A DNA stretch of 64,000 nucleotides from Flexistipes sp. Lineage in GTDB: Bacteria; Chrysiogenota; Deferribacteres; Deferribacterales; Flexistipitaceae. Under the pieces are notes generated by a model. It worked only from the letters and a program-made list of their open reading frames with translations. It did not search any database and had not been told where the DNA came from. The stretch lies in assembly GCF_036172515.1 (NCBI RefSeq), contig NZ_JAXKVW010000001.1, positions 62,001 through 126,000 of the forward strand. Reading direction: 5' to 3'. Positions within the stretch are counted from its first letter, which is position 1. The number at the start of each line of letters is the position of its first letter. Shown here piece by piece: positions 52,879 to 62,239 of this stretch. Position numbers and translations under genes: made by a program.

Positions 52879-55002
52879 TTAATTTTCTTGTTTGCATCTA
52901 TCAATAATAAGTTCAGAGGCTTTGCTCATAAGGTAGGGATTGAGACTGAACTTGGAATAACCCATTTCAATAAGTCTGTATAGAATTTCTTCCTCATGGG
53001 CAATCTCCCCGCAAATTTCAACATCTTTGCCGGTTTGAGAAAGTTTGTTACAGATGAATTCCATGAAATTCATAAAGCATTCGGATAATATTTTATAATT
53101 GCTGAAAATCTGTATATTGTTTCTATCTGCCGCAAAAAAATACTGAAACAGATCGTTGGTTCCAATGCTGTAAAAATCAGCCTCCTCGTCAAGTTTCTCC
53201 AGTGCAAAAGCAATGGAAGGAATTTCAATCATCACTCCTACAGGCGGCATACTAACCCTCATTTTTTCAGCCTTTTTTCTGATAATGTCCTTTATCCTGT
53301 AAAACTCTTCGGGTTTCGCCACAAAAGGAACAAGCACTTTTACTCTGGAATCATCCAAATCCAGTAAAGCTTCCAGCTGGGTTTCAAGCAAGTTTTCATT
53401 CTTAATAAGAAACCTTGCTCCCCTCAGCCCCATGGCAGGGTTCGGCTCTTTAACAGAATACTTTTCCATCTTATCCGCCCCTACATCCAGAAGGCGGAAC
53501 GTTACCGGTCCTTTAGTATATTTACTTAAAATAGACTGATATATTTTCTTTTGGGCATCAACATTGAAATTTTCATCTCCTTCAGCAAGATAAAAGATTT
53601 CCGTTCTGACAAGACCTATATCAAATGCGCCTAAATCCTGAGCTTTATCTGCATCAAGAATACTTGCAACATTTGCCCCCAAATAAACCTTGCGGCCCAT
53701 ATGACAGACTATTTCCCGGGGCAGTTTTTCTATAGTGACACCCGATATTTGCACCTGCGACTGCATGGACAAATATTTGTTTCTGTTAGCCTCTGAAGGA
53801 TTTATAATTATTTTTCCTTCGTACCCGTCTATTATCAAATCTTTAGCATATTCTGTTATGTCAATAACATGCTCAATGCCGCTTACTGCAGGGATTCCCA
53901 TCCCCTTGGCAACAAGTGCCATATGTGACGTCTGCCCGTCATTCTCCGTAACAATTCCCTTCACCTTTGAAAGATCAAGGGAGGCCGTATCACCGGGGCC
54001 CAGTTGATTTGACACAATTATGCTTTCCTTCTCCAGGGAAATATGACGCTCAATTACCCCCAGATTTTTCAGCAGTCTGTTGCAGACGTCCTCTATGTCG
54101 GCGGCACGTTCTTTCAGATAGGGATCATCGATTTTTTTGAAACGCTCTATAAATTTATCCGAAACATGTCTGATACTGTAAGCCGCGGAACGTCCCAAAT
54201 TAAGGACATGATGGAAAATATCATCCCTGAATGAACCGTCGGATAAAATCATAAGGTGAGTATGAAAAATTTCCTTGTCAATCCTGAGATTTCCTGAATC
54301 AATATTATTGATAACTGTCATGATTTCATTTTTGGTTTTGTCAAAGGAATATTTCAGCCTCTCTTCCTCTTTCTCAACATCCTTCACTTTACTGTCATCA
54401 TCAAGGAAATGATAAACCATATGAACGGGTTTGCCGATGGAAATCCCTTCGGATATAGGTATCCCCTGCAGCACCATCTCCTCATCATAATTCTGGGGTC
54501 TGGCAATGTTGCTGGTCAGCATGATATGATTTTTCAGAAAGCCTGAAATCATATTTCCTATAGTCTCAAGGAGCATTTTCAAAACATTCGAATTTTCAGG
54601 ATTATCTATAAACTGAAAAACCAGCACCCCGAACGTTTCATCCTGCTTTTTCAGTGGAATACCTATGAAGGTATTAAACGGTTCTTCACCAATGCCGGGG
54701 AAATATTTGAACTTAGGGTGCTTTGTGGCATTGGCAATAAACTGATAATCCCCGGAAGAAAAGGTGATACCTGTCAACCCCTCCTCAGGCAACATAGATA
54801 CATTGCCCACGGATGCCTGATTTAAGCCGTACGTTGCTTTGAGTACAAGCATTTCCTTATTTTCGTCGTAAATATATATCGAACATACTTCGGATGATAG
54901 GTACTTAGCCAATGAGTGGGTAAGCTCATTAAGCACATTTTTACTGCTGTCGAAATTTAAAAGCAGATTTGTAATATCCGATAAAAATTTTAAATTTTCC
55001 AT
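52879..55002 (-). CDS. ptsP: GAF-domain phosphoenolpyruvate-protein phosphotransferase PtsP
   Basis: The first enzyme of the nitrogen-related phosphotransferase chain. Residues about 1-155 form a GAF sensor domain (EEGLTGITFSSGDYQFIAN). Residues from about 175 on are enzyme I: the phospho-His domain has NDGQTSHMALVAKGMGIPAVSG with His360, and the PEP-binding barrel has ANVASILDADKAQDLGAFDIGLVRTEIFYL, EPNPAMGLRGARFLI, VGVMIEIPS, FYSIGTNDLFQYFFAADRNN and CGEIAHE. The latter is usually CGE-A in a catalytic Cys loop, so the site is intact. No HPr or EIIA gene lies in the window. In many bacteria this chain is regulatory, sensing nitrogen status. Confidence 0.9.
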   Translation of the reverse strand: MENLKFLSDITNLLLNFDSSKNVLNELTHSLAKYLSSEVCSIYIYDENKEMLVLKATYGLNQASVGNVSMLPEEGLTGITFSSGDYQFIANATKHPKFKYFPGIGEEPFNTFIGIPLKKQDETFGVLVFQFIDNPENSNVLKMLLETIGNMISGFLKNHIMLTSNIARPQNYDEEMVLQGIPISEGISIGKPVHMVYHFLDDDSKVKDVEKEEERLKYSFDKTKNEIMTVINNIDSGNLRIDKEIFHTHLMILSDGSFRDDIFHHVLNLGRSAAYSIRHVSDKFIERFKKIDDPYLKERAADIEDVCNRLLKNLGVIERHISLEKESIIVSNQLGPGDTASLDLSKVKGIVTENDGQTSHMALVAKGMGIPAVSGIEHVIDITEYAKDLIIDGYEGKIIINPSEANRNKYLSMQSQVQISGVTIEKLPREIVCHMGRKVYLGANVASILDADKAQDLGAFDIGLVRTEIFYLAEGDENFNVDAQKKIYQSILSKYTKGPVTFRLLDVGADKMEKYSVKEPNPAMGLRGARFLIKNENLLETQLEALLDLDDSRVKVLVPFVAKPEEFYRIKDIIRKKAEKMRVSMPPVGVMIEIPSIAFALEKLDEEADFYSIGTNDLFQYFFAADRNNIQIFSNYKILSECFMNFMEFICNKLSQTGKDVEICGEIAHEEEILYRLIEMGYSKFSLNPYLMSKASELIIDRCKQEN

Positions 55003-55113
55003 AAGCTCTATACTAATAGTTTTTCATAAAACTTAAAGCGAATTTTATAATAAAATATAAAAATAAAATTTTGCAAACATCCCAAACTTTTCGTATTTAT
55101 ATGCTTGATTGGA

Positions 55114-55190
55114 AGAGGTAGTTGAGGTATTTGAGGTATTTAAGGTAGTTGAGGTCTTATGGGTTGTATGGGTAGTAGGGGTTGCAGAAT
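55114..55190. repeat. Regular 9-mer tandem array upstream of hypA
   Basis: Seven consecutive 9-mers are almost perfectly in register: GTAGTTGAG, GTATTTGAG, GTATTTAAG, GTAGTTGAG, GTCTTATGG, GTTGTATGG, GTAGTAGGG, starting at 55118. The array ends about 18 nt before the hypA -35 box. It is the cleanest example of the 9-mer family in the window. Confidence 0.8.
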
Positions 55191-55199
55191 AAATTTCGG

Positions 55200-55228
55200 T
55201 TGACTGTATATTGTTTCAATAATAAATA
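55200..55228 (+). promoter_or_regulatory. Promoter of hypA, predicted leaderless
   Basis: TTGACT (55200-55205), 17-nt spacer, TAAATA (55223-55228). The ATG begins 6 nt later, and the intervening bases are only A and T, so there is no Shine-Dalgarno. Confidence 0.65.
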
Positions 55229-55234
55229 TATATT

Positions 55235-55576
55235 ATGCACGAAGTCGGTATTGCCCAAAATATTCTGGATATCGCTGTTGAAAGCGCGTTGAACAACAAG
55301 GCTGAAATTATAAATAAAATACATGTGAAAATCGGCAGACTGGCTGCAGTTGAGAATGATGCACTGCTGTTCGCTTTTGATGCCTTAAAAGAAGGAACCA
55401 TTGCTGCAAATGCCTTATTGAAGATAGAAGACATCCCCATAAAAGGCAGATGCACTGACTGCAAACATGAAGATTTTTATGATGAAATGTTCTTCAGCTG
55501 CAAAAAGTGCGGGTCATACAAAGTGGAACTCCTTACTGGTGAGGAACTGAATATTACCGAAATTGAGGTGGACTGA
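55235..55576 (+). CDS. hypA: Hydrogenase nickel incorporation protein HypA
   Basis: Delivers nickel to [NiFe]-hydrogenase. The N-terminal MHEVGIAQNILDI supplies the nickel ligands (His2 with the amino end). The zinc site CTDC and CKKC is at about residues 73-92. It has 113 residues, full length. It is translated without a visible ribosome-binding site and shares its last base with the hypB start (TGATG-type overlap). Other hyp genes and the hydrogenase itself are outside the window. Confidence 0.94.
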   Translation: MHEVGIAQNILDIAVESALNNKAEIINKIHVKIGRLAAVENDALLFAFDALKEGTIAANALLKIEDIPIKGRCTDCKHEDFYDEMFFSCKKCGSYKVELLTGEELNITEIEVD

Positions 55577-56244
55577 TGGGAAAAATCAACATAGAAGAAA
55601 AAATACTTTCAAAAAATATAAAAAAGGCTGACGCTTTAAGAGAATTGTTCAGAGAAAAGGGTGTTTTTGTTCTGAACCTTGTTTCCTCTCCCGGAAGCGG
55701 GAAAACCAGCATACTTGAGTCAACTCTAACCGGGATGCAGCATGAATATAATATCGGTGTAATTGAAGGTGATTTACAGACGGAAAACGATGCTGAGCGC
55801 ATCAGAAAGACAGGTATTAATGCAGTGCAGATTAATACCGGCGGTGCATGCCACCTGGAAGCTGAAGGCATAGGAAAAACCCTGGAAAACTTTGATTTGG
55901 ACAAGCTTGATTTTCTTGTAATCGAAAATGTAGGCAATCTTGTGTGCCCCTCCAGCTTTGATTTGGGTGAAGATTGCAAAGTGGTGGTGGTAAGCACACC
56001 TGAGGGGGATGATAAGCCTGCAAAATACCCTTCAATGATACGTGTTTCCTCAGCAATGATAGTCAACAAGATAGATCTGCTTGATTATCTGGATTTTGAC
56101 ATCGAAAAGTGTATTGATTATGCCAGGGGGATCAACCCAGACTTGGACTTTTTCAAAGTTTCATGCAAGACAGGCGAGGGAATCGGCACCTGGACGGACT
56201 GGCTCACAAAACAAATCGGTGACAAAAAGGTTCAGCAACAGTGA
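55576..56244 (+). CDS. hypB: Hydrogenase/urease accessory GTPase HypB
   Basis: A SIMIBI GTPase that works with HypA in nickel insertion. The P-loop is SPGSGKTS (residues 38-45), followed by IEGDLQTENDAERI, NTGGACHLEAEGI, VIENVGNLVCP (switch and metal-site residues) and NKIDLLDYL. The intersubunit metal ligands Cys and His lie in GGACHLE. The N-terminus has neither a His-rich nor a CxxCGC nickel-storage motif, so this form probably binds metal only at the GTPase-domain site. At 222 residues it is normal. Confidence 0.94.
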   Translation: MGKINIEEKILSKNIKKADALRELFREKGVFVLNLVSSPGSGKTSILESTLTGMQHEYNIGVIEGDLQTENDAERIRKTGINAVQINTGGACHLEAEGIGKTLENFDLDKLDFLVIENVGNLVCPSSFDLGEDCKVVVVSTPEGDDKPAKYPSMIRVSSAMIVNKIDLLDYLDFDIEKCIDYARGINPDLDFFKVSCKTGEGIGTWTDWLTKQIGDKKVQQQ

Positions 56245-56804
56245 GAAAAGCCGGTCTGGATGAAGTTGGAAGGGGATGCCTGGCCGGACCTGTGGTCGCC
56301 TGCGCTGTGGTGTTGCCGGAGGGGTTTACCGATGACCGGATTATTGACTCGAAGAAACTCCCGGCAAAAAAACGGAATATTCTGGCAAAGGTCATTACAG
56401 AAAATGCTGTTTCCTACGGGCTGGGAGTTGTCTGCAGCCTTACTATAGACAGGATAAATATCGTCAGAAGCACAAAACAGGCGATGCACTTGGCACTAAG
56501 TAATTTAAAGTGCAGTTTTGACGAAGTAATAACGGATGCCGTTGCACTTAATAACATTGAAGTCAAGCATATACACCCCTTTAAAGCCGAAGATAAATAT
56601 ATAGAGGTGGCTGCTGCTTCTATTCTGGCAAAAGTTTACCGGGACAGTCTGATGGAAAGATATCATTATTCCTATCAGGAATATAATTGGTTCAGCAACA
56701 AAGGCTACGGTACAAAAGAGCACAGACAGGCAATAATAGAGTGCGGGTTAAGCCCTATTCATCGCAGGAGCTTTGTAAAAAATGTTTACCCAGAAACGAG
56801 GTAA
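56241..56804 (+). CDS. rnhB: Ribonuclease HII
   Basis: Removes RNA from RNA-DNA hybrids and single ribonucleotides in DNA. The active-site start AGLDEVGRGCLAGPVVACAV gives the DE pair (Asp7, Glu8); IIDSKKLPAKKR, the Asp in EVITDAVAL, and VAAASILAKVYRD follow. The start is GTG and overlaps hypB by 4 nt. It has 187 residues. The next gene (yraN) overlaps its 3' end by 23 nt; the pairing of rnhB with yraN is widely conserved. Confidence 0.94.
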   Translation: MRKAGLDEVGRGCLAGPVVACAVVLPEGFTDDRIIDSKKLPAKKRNILAKVITENAVSYGLGVVCSLTIDRINIVRSTKQAMHLALSNLKCSFDEVITDAVALNNIEVKHIHPFKAEDKYIEVAAASILAKVYRDSLMERYHYSYQEYNWFSNKGYGTKEHRQAIIECGLSPIHRRSFVKNVYPETR

Positions 56805-57126
56805 AGAGGGCGAAAAAAAAGCGGAGCAATTTCTCAGGAAAAAAGGTTATCAAATAATTGCCAGAAACTACCGTACTCCTGTGGGCGAAATAGATATTAT
56901 TGCAGAAAAAAACGAGGAGCTTGTATTTATAGAAGTAAAAAAGCGGAGCAGCTCTAAATTCGGCATAGGTGCTGAAGCCGTAACAGCCCAGAAACAAAAT
57001 AAAATTATCAGATCAGCGCAACTCTACATGAAAAGATTCTGTGAAGGTGAGACCAACTGCCGCTTCGACGTAATTTCCATTGATGCAAAAAATATCAGAC
57101 ACATAGAAAACGCTTTTACTGCCTGA
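56782..57126 (+). CDS. YraN/UPF0102 family endonuclease-like protein
   Basis: A 114-residue protein with the restriction-endonuclease-like core: GKEGEKKAEQFLRKKGYQII, then GEIDIIAEKNEELVFIEVKKR holding the Asp and ExK residues. Family function is unknown, perhaps related to DNA repair or recombination. The ATG lies inside rnhB. The gene converges with the histidine kinase gene and overlaps its 3' end by 11 bp. Confidence 0.86.
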   Translation: MFTQKRGKEGEKKAEQFLRKKGYQIIARNYRTPVGEIDIIAEKNEELVFIEVKKRSSSKFGIGAEAVTAQKQNKIIRSAQLYMKRFCEGETNCRFDVISIDAKNIRHIENAFTA

Positions 57127-60100
57127 CAGATTTTATTGTCCTCTCCAATTCTTCCATTTTATACGGTTTGTGTATGGCCCCAGCAATCTTCTCATCATTT
57201 TCAAAAGATTGAAAACAACCCTTTTCCGCTGTTTCCGAGGCAATAACAACTGAAGAATCCTCAAGAAAGTCCTTCACAGAATGAAGAAATTTTCCAAAAT
57301 CCATGCAACTGTCAGAACGAATCGCTGCTATAATAAACTCGTAGTCTTCTCCGGCTCTGATAAGTTTTGAAGCTTCGGTGTATCCGGCTACACTCACGAC
57401 ATTGTAACCCAGAAATTCCAAAACATTTTTGAGACTTTCCCTGTCTTGAACATTTTCATCCACAATCATAAACCGTAAACTATTATCATCTCCTACTGAT
57501 TTCATGTCTCCTGCCGATGAAAAATGGTCGTCAAAGGCCGGTAGAAAAACGGAAAATGTCGTACCTTTATTTTCTTCGGAGCTCAAAATCACTTTTCCTC
57601 CATGGTTTAAAACAATATTTCTGGAATGAAAAAGCCCGAGTCCGTTATTATTTTTTCTTGTTGTAAAATAAGGTTCGAAAATCTTTGTTCTTATGTCTCT
57701 GGGAACACCAGTGCCGTTATCAGTAATATCGACACAAAGATACTTGCCTTCTTTCAAGTCGTAATCATTTTGCTTATTCATAAAAACATTACTTATTTTT
57801 ACATCAACCCTGCCTGAAGCGTCATCTTTTATCGACTGTTTTGCATTTAGAAAAATACTGTTAAACACCTGGCTTATCTTAACCTTATCAATATCAACAT
57901 CCCACAGCTCAGAACTTTTATCGATATTAACCGTAATCCGGGAATCAGCAAAAACTACATCAGATATATCCTTTACAATCTCATAAATGTTTGCTGTCTT
58001 CTTGCGCAGTGTGCCGGTCTGGGTATATTTAAGAAGATTGTTCGTTGTTTTCGTAGCCTGAAAAACAGACTGCTCAATCTTACTAATAAATTCAGCAGCC
58101 CGTTCATTGTCGCAATGCTGTTTAGCAAGATATGTATTGGTAAGTATACCCGTCAGAATATTATTAAACTCATGTGCCATACTTCCTGTAAAAACAGCTA
58201 TGGACTGAAGACTTTCCAATTTGGACTTCTTCTGCTGGAAAATAACGTTATCGGTAACATCCCTCAAAACAACAACAACACCCGTTAACCTCTCCCCGTC
58301 CTGGCATATAGGCGTAATAACTTTTGACACAATCCTCTCAACCCCCTGCCTGTCGATAATTTTAAGTCCGCTGAGATTGGAGTAACTTTTACCGGAATGT
58401 AAAACATTTTTGGTGCTGAAAATTTCGGCTTTACCCGAATTAAGCTCGTAGAACGAAAGCAAATTATCAAAATTTTTACCGAGAACTTCATCTCCGCTCA
58501 AACCTGTTATTTTTGTAAAAGCATTATTTGTATAAACAACATTGCAGTCCAAATCCACAATAACCACAGCATCTTTTATACTTTCAAGCATCGCTGATAA
58601 TTTATTTTTCTCATAAGCAAGAGCCTGCTCAGCCTCCACCCTCTTGGTTATGTCCCGCCATGTGCATAGTATAAAATTCTGAGGTTCAATAAAAGCCAGA
58701 ACAGTTGAAGTGTGCACCGGCATTCCGTCATATTTCAGATGGACCCACTCAAATTTCCTGGAGCCGTTCTTTCTGTATATTTCATCAATAATCTCATTAT
58801 AACTCTCAAAAGAATCTCTGCCGTCAGGCTGTTTATCAGGGGAAATAAAAGCCGGATGCTTAAGTATTTCCCTTTTTGACTTATATCCTAAAAACTCCAC
58901 TGCTGATAAGTTACAGTCGATTATGCCGTCTTTGTTAATTATCAGCATAGGCTCAGCTGATTTTTCAAAGAGGGATGTAAATTGTCTTTCTTTTTCTTTT
59001 GCTATTCTATTAAAAAGATGTTTTTCACCGAGAGTGGTGTTAAAAGACTTTATCAGAGAACTCAGCTCGCTCATTCTCGTTATATTTTCTGGAATCAGGC
59101 GGTCATCTTTTAACGACACATCAAAAGCATCGGCCACCATATCGATATCTTTTCCAAGCCTTTTGGCCAAATTTCTGGTAAGCAGATAGACGACTCCGTA
59201 AGCTATCAAAAGAGTAAAAAGGATAATCAGGCTGTTGCTGAAAGTTATATTTTTGTACTCCTCCTGTAGCTTCTTAAATGAGGAGCTGATTTCATCCACA
59301 TAAACTCCGGTGCCATAAAACATTCCAAGCTCATCAATTCCCTGAATATAACCTATCTTTTTAATGCTCTTATTGTCGGACAGAGATTTATAATACCACG
59401 TCATAAAACCGCCGCCGTTTCTGGCAACTTCCAGAGCATTTTTTATTACCGGAGTACCTCTGCTGTTGGTATAGCCGATCATGTTTGTCTGCTCTTTATA
59501 CCTATCAGGGGGAAGGTTAAGGCATTCCCCTGAATAATCGTATGCAAAGAAATACCCGTTTTTACCATACCTTCGGCTGTCTATAATATTAATGATGCTC
59601 TCTTTAAGTTCTTTAATATTACCATATGGATAATCACCTGTTCCGATTATCCAGTTAAAAGGCTCAAAAAGCTTCACAAAAGAAATCTTGTTATAAGAGG
59701 CTTTTGTGGAAACCGATCTGTTCTCCGGAATAAAAGTTTTATATCTGACGTACCCTTCGTAACTGCTTTCAACAACATTAATAAAACTTTTTACAACCGG
59801 CTTTCCCTCAACATCTGTAATGTTAATATAAGACTTGCCTTCCTCAGAAGGGCGTACAGGATACATTATAACTTCACCATCAAGAGAATCTATAAAATAA
59901 TACCCTCTTCCGTTAAAAAATCGAATGTCGCGGAGGGCTGTGATTATTAGATTTTTAATTTCATGAAGACTTTTTTCATTTTTGTATCTGTTGAAAATCG
60001 ACCATGCTATATCATATGCTTCATAAACCCTCCTTCTTATCTGAATTTTTACATCCTGCTTATTCTTTTCAATTTCATAATCAATGATACTGTATAACTG

Positions 60101-60283
60101 CTCCACTTCACGCCGGACTTTTTCTCTGGTATTTTTAACTTCCTGCCGGTATGCCAGTTTGGTGGAATCTTTGTAATACTGATACTGTGAAAACAGAAGG
60201 AAGGCCACGAGAATAATTAGCTGGACAAGAAACGCCAGACCTATAATAAAAATAAACTGTTTCTTTATACTTATGTTTTTCAT
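57116..60283 (-). CDS. Sensor histidine kinase with periplasmic sensor, PAS domains and pseudo-receiver
   Basis: A 1055-residue membrane protein. After a membrane helix (about 11-31) come two sensor (Cache/sCache_2-like) segments, each with a YFI/YFFAYD-type motif (GRGYYFIDSLDGEVIMYPVRP and KNGYFFAYDYSGECL), and a second membrane helix about residues 345-370. Two PAS regions follow. The kinase core has the phospho-accepting His704 in MAHEFNNILTG, the N box FLNAKQ, and GLGLFHS. The C-terminal receiver (934-1055) keeps VDE and the HKP lysine but has Ala at the phosphoacceptor position (about 987, IIAAIRSD). Because the ATPase motifs look intact, the kinase should be active; the receiver probably serves as a protein-binding module. 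No response regulator is adjacent. Confidence 0.85.
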   Translation of the reverse strand: MKNISIKKQFIFIIGLAFLVQLIILVAFLLFSQYQYYKDSTKLAYRQEVKNTREKVRREVEQLYSIIDYEIEKNKQDVKIQIRRRVYEAYDIAWSIFNRYKNEKSLHEIKNLIITALRDIRFFNGRGYYFIDSLDGEVIMYPVRPSEEGKSYINITDVEGKPVVKSFINVVESSYEGYVRYKTFIPENRSVSTKASYNKISFVKLFEPFNWIIGTGDYPYGNIKELKESIINIIDSRRYGKNGYFFAYDYSGECLNLPPDRYKEQTNMIGYTNSRGTPVIKNALEVARNGGGFMTWYYKSLSDNKSIKKIGYIQGIDELGMFYGTGVYVDEISSSFKKLQEEYKNITFSNSLIILFTLLIAYGVVYLLTRNLAKRLGKDIDMVADAFDVSLKDDRLIPENITRMSELSSLIKSFNTTLGEKHLFNRIAKEKERQFTSLFEKSAEPMLIINKDGIIDCNLSAVEFLGYKSKREILKHPAFISPDKQPDGRDSFESYNEIIDEIYRKNGSRKFEWVHLKYDGMPVHTSTVLAFIEPQNFILCTWRDITKRVEAEQALAYEKNKLSAMLESIKDAVVIVDLDCNVVYTNNAFTKITGLSGDEVLGKNFDNLLSFYELNSGKAEIFSTKNVLHSGKSYSNLSGLKIIDRQGVERIVSKVITPICQDGERLTGVVVVLRDVTDNVIFQQKKSKLESLQSIAVFTGSMAHEFNNILTGILTNTYLAKQHCDNERAAEFISKIEQSVFQATKTTNNLLKYTQTGTLRKKTANIYEIVKDISDVVFADSRITVNIDKSSELWDVDIDKVKISQVFNSIFLNAKQSIKDDASGRVDVKISNVFMNKQNDYDLKEGKYLCVDITDNGTGVPRDIRTKIFEPYFTTRKNNNGLGLFHSRNIVLNHGGKVILSSEENKGTTFSVFLPAFDDHFSSAGDMKSVGDDNSLRFMIVDENVQDRESLKNVLEFLGYNVVSVAGYTEASKLIRAGEDYEFIIAAIRSDSCMDFGKFLHSVKDFLEDSSVVIASETAEKGCFQSFENDEKIAGAIHKPYKMEELERTIKSVRQ

Positions 60284-60446
60284 AGCTTTTTGAATTTTAA
60301 CTAAATTATTATCATAACTTTACACATTAGTTAAGGTTTTTTTATAATAAATCAATTTTTTTGGCATGAATTCAACTGTTAATTCAGATTTTATTTATAA
60401 CCGGTAGCAGCCCTGAAAATTCTTTCAATGATGCAGAAGTAAAAAA

Positions 60447-60944
60447 TCACCCCGTTATCTTAAAAATAATCTGAAAAACAAATATAAAAGAAACGAAAAA
60501 AAGGATAGCAGGTGCTATTGTCTGCCAAGCCTTTTTCGGCGGAGCTGTTACAAACTTTTTCCAGTCGCCGTTGCTCACCAATACACCTGAAAGCTTAATA
60601 AGATTTTTCCAGAAGGGTGAAACCACAAAAACCCTCGCCGGTATATCACCATCTTTTGTTTGGATTTTTACCAGTTTCTCTTCATAACATGTCAGCAATG
60701 AGCCTATACCCTCATACCGCCTGAGGTCTTTCATCAAATTTTCGTCCACACTGTAGAGTTCCCCGGATACCTCACCGCCTTTTTTAGTGTTATAGATAAC
60801 TGCAGGATAACCGGAACCGGTATGGTACATAATTCCCTTTAAGGAGCCCTCAGTTATATAATTCCCCTTACACATATATTTTTTATACCCGTCAAAACCT
60901 TTCATTAGAGTCCCATATACAAAAACGTTATAATTTTTAGACAC
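60447..60944 (-). CDS. Gamma-glutamylcyclotransferase-like (AIG2/GGCT) protein with C-terminal membrane anchor
   Basis: Residues 1-130 show the GGCT fold: VFVYGTLMKG (residues 7-16, substrate loop), YPAVIYNTKKGGEVSGELYSV, and the Glu78 in DLRRYEG at the catalytic acid position. Enzymes of this type release gamma-glutamyl groups as 5-oxoproline or trim gamma-glutamyl amides. Unusually, residues about 140-162 form a single hydrophobic helix (IAPAILFFVSFIFVFQIIF), tethering it to the membrane with the domain in the cytoplasm. The start is GTG after GAGGAGG. It lies 9 nt after the amidoligase-like gene, so the two are cotranscribed. Confidence 0.72.
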   Translation of the reverse strand: MSKNYNVFVYGTLMKGFDGYKKYMCKGNYITEGSLKGIMYHTGSGYPAVIYNTKKGGEVSGELYSVDENLMKDLRRYEGIGSLLTCYEEKLVKIQTKDGDIPARVFVVSPFWKNLIKLSGVLVSNGDWKKFVTAPPKKAWQTIAPAILFFVSFIFVFQIIFKITG

Positions 60945-60953
60945 AATTCCTCC

Positions 60954-62234
60954 TCAAGCCGTTTTACCAGTTACAATAGATGTATTGAAAAAGTAAAGTT
61001 CTTTTACTTTTTCAACAATATATTCTTTATAATGCTCGGGTAAAGCTTTTTCCTCATCAAGGCCTTTTCTGATAAGCTCAAACATGTCGTTAGGATTTAA
61101 CGCCGGCAGATAGGGCCGTCTCCCCCACTGCCTGAGCTTATTTGTATAAGGAAAAATATCCGCAAACGCAAACAAATTCTTATATGCGACCATTAACATG
61201 ATTGACGGCTCATAGACATTTCGCCGAATAAAATCCCTGCACAGCCGCATATGACTGAACTCTACAGTATCCACCCATTTTTTGTAATTTTTGCGCTTTC
61301 TGAGCAGAACAATATCTTTCATGTTTTCTTCCACAATCCGGCTTTCAACAATTTTACCGTCTTTGCACAAAAACTGCCCGCTGCAAAACAGAAGAAAAAG
61401 TATCTCATCAAAAGAAGGCAGCGGCAGTTTGTGTTTTCCGGTATTTTTCTGTACGGTTATGTGAAGACTGTGAGGCTGCACAGGAGTAAACTTAACGGCC
61501 TCATCGATAAGTTTACCGGCAAAATCAGGACTGTTAGTCAGAGGCATAGACGTTTGCAGAAACTTATCCGGAACGGTAAACGTATATTCCAGAAATCCTC
61601 CCTTTTTAATAAATTGCTTAAAAGGGGTGTCAGAATCAATATAAGCACCGAAACGCCACATAAAATTTGTCAAATGGTAATAATGATATTTTGAAAAATT
61701 AACCAGAGGATCCCCTTTGCCCCTTTCAAGAAATCTGCCTGCTGCAGTACCCTTATTTGAAAACTCCATTTCAACACCTAATGGGGTATTGCCTTGAATA
61801 AAATGAATTCTATCAGGGTAAAGGTTTGTACATTTACAAAATTCATTAACCCGCGAATTAACTATGTAAATCAGTTCCCTGAGAAAAATAAACCGATCGA
61901 ACTCAATATTAAAATATCGCCTGTTGTTATTAAAGGCTCTAAGTGCCATAAACGTTGCCGGAGCGAATCTGGAGCAGCTGAGATCATAGAAACAACACAA
62001 ACGGGAAAGATAACGCTCAAACTTTCTGGCAAGAAGGTTTACTGTGAATACAGCTATTAAAATTTTAAGGTATCTTCTGAACCATTTTTCATGCCTTATA
62101 AACCTGTTATTAAAAAAATATTCTATTTCTTTCTCTGAATAGTTTCTTGCTTGACGGACAAAATCTTTGCTATCCAGGAAACTATAGTATTTAGAGCCGG
62201 CAAGAAGATAATATAACGCTGTACTATTCAACAT
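60954..62234 (-). CDS. Putative glutamine-synthetase-fold amidoligase (COOH-NH2 ligase)
   Basis: A 426-residue protein not assigned to a named enzyme. Its second part has the ordered motifs of this fold: LGVEMEF (residues 152-158, metal-binding Glu pair), FLEYTFTVP (about 214-222, corresponding to the E-x-S-x-P motif) and HSLHITVQ (255-262, the LHVHV strand). Such enzymes join a carboxyl to an amine using ATP. Residues 1-145 are a helical, Cys- and Arg-rich region of unknown function with a weakly hydrophobic stretch (about 56-70). The partner gene encodes a GGCT-like hydrolase, a pairing reported for amidoligase family 2. The product is unknown. The start has a promoter 5 nt upstream and no ribosome-binding site. 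Confidence 0.5.
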   Translation of the reverse strand: MLNSTALYYLLAGSKYYSFLDSKDFVRQARNYSEKEIEYFFNNRFIRHEKWFRRYLKILIAVFTVNLLARKFERYLSRLCCFYDLSCSRFAPATFMALRAFNNNRRYFNIEFDRFIFLRELIYIVNSRVNEFCKCTNLYPDRIHFIQGNTPLGVEMEFSNKGTAAGRFLERGKGDPLVNFSKYHYYHLTNFMWRFGAYIDSDTPFKQFIKKGGFLEYTFTVPDKFLQTSMPLTNSPDFAGKLIDEAVKFTPVQPHSLHITVQKNTGKHKLPLPSFDEILFLLFCSGQFLCKDGKIVESRIVEENMKDIVLLRKRKNYKKWVDTVEFSHMRLCRDFIRRNVYEPSIMLMVAYKNLFAFADIFPYTNKLRQWGRRPYLPALNPNDMFELIRKGLDEEKALPEHYKEYIVEKVKELYFFNTSIVTGKTA

Positions 62235-62239
62235 AATAT

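Noticed and set aside
55114-55190. CRISPR-like tandem array
   Set aside because: Units are 9 nt without spacers, and no cas genes are present.
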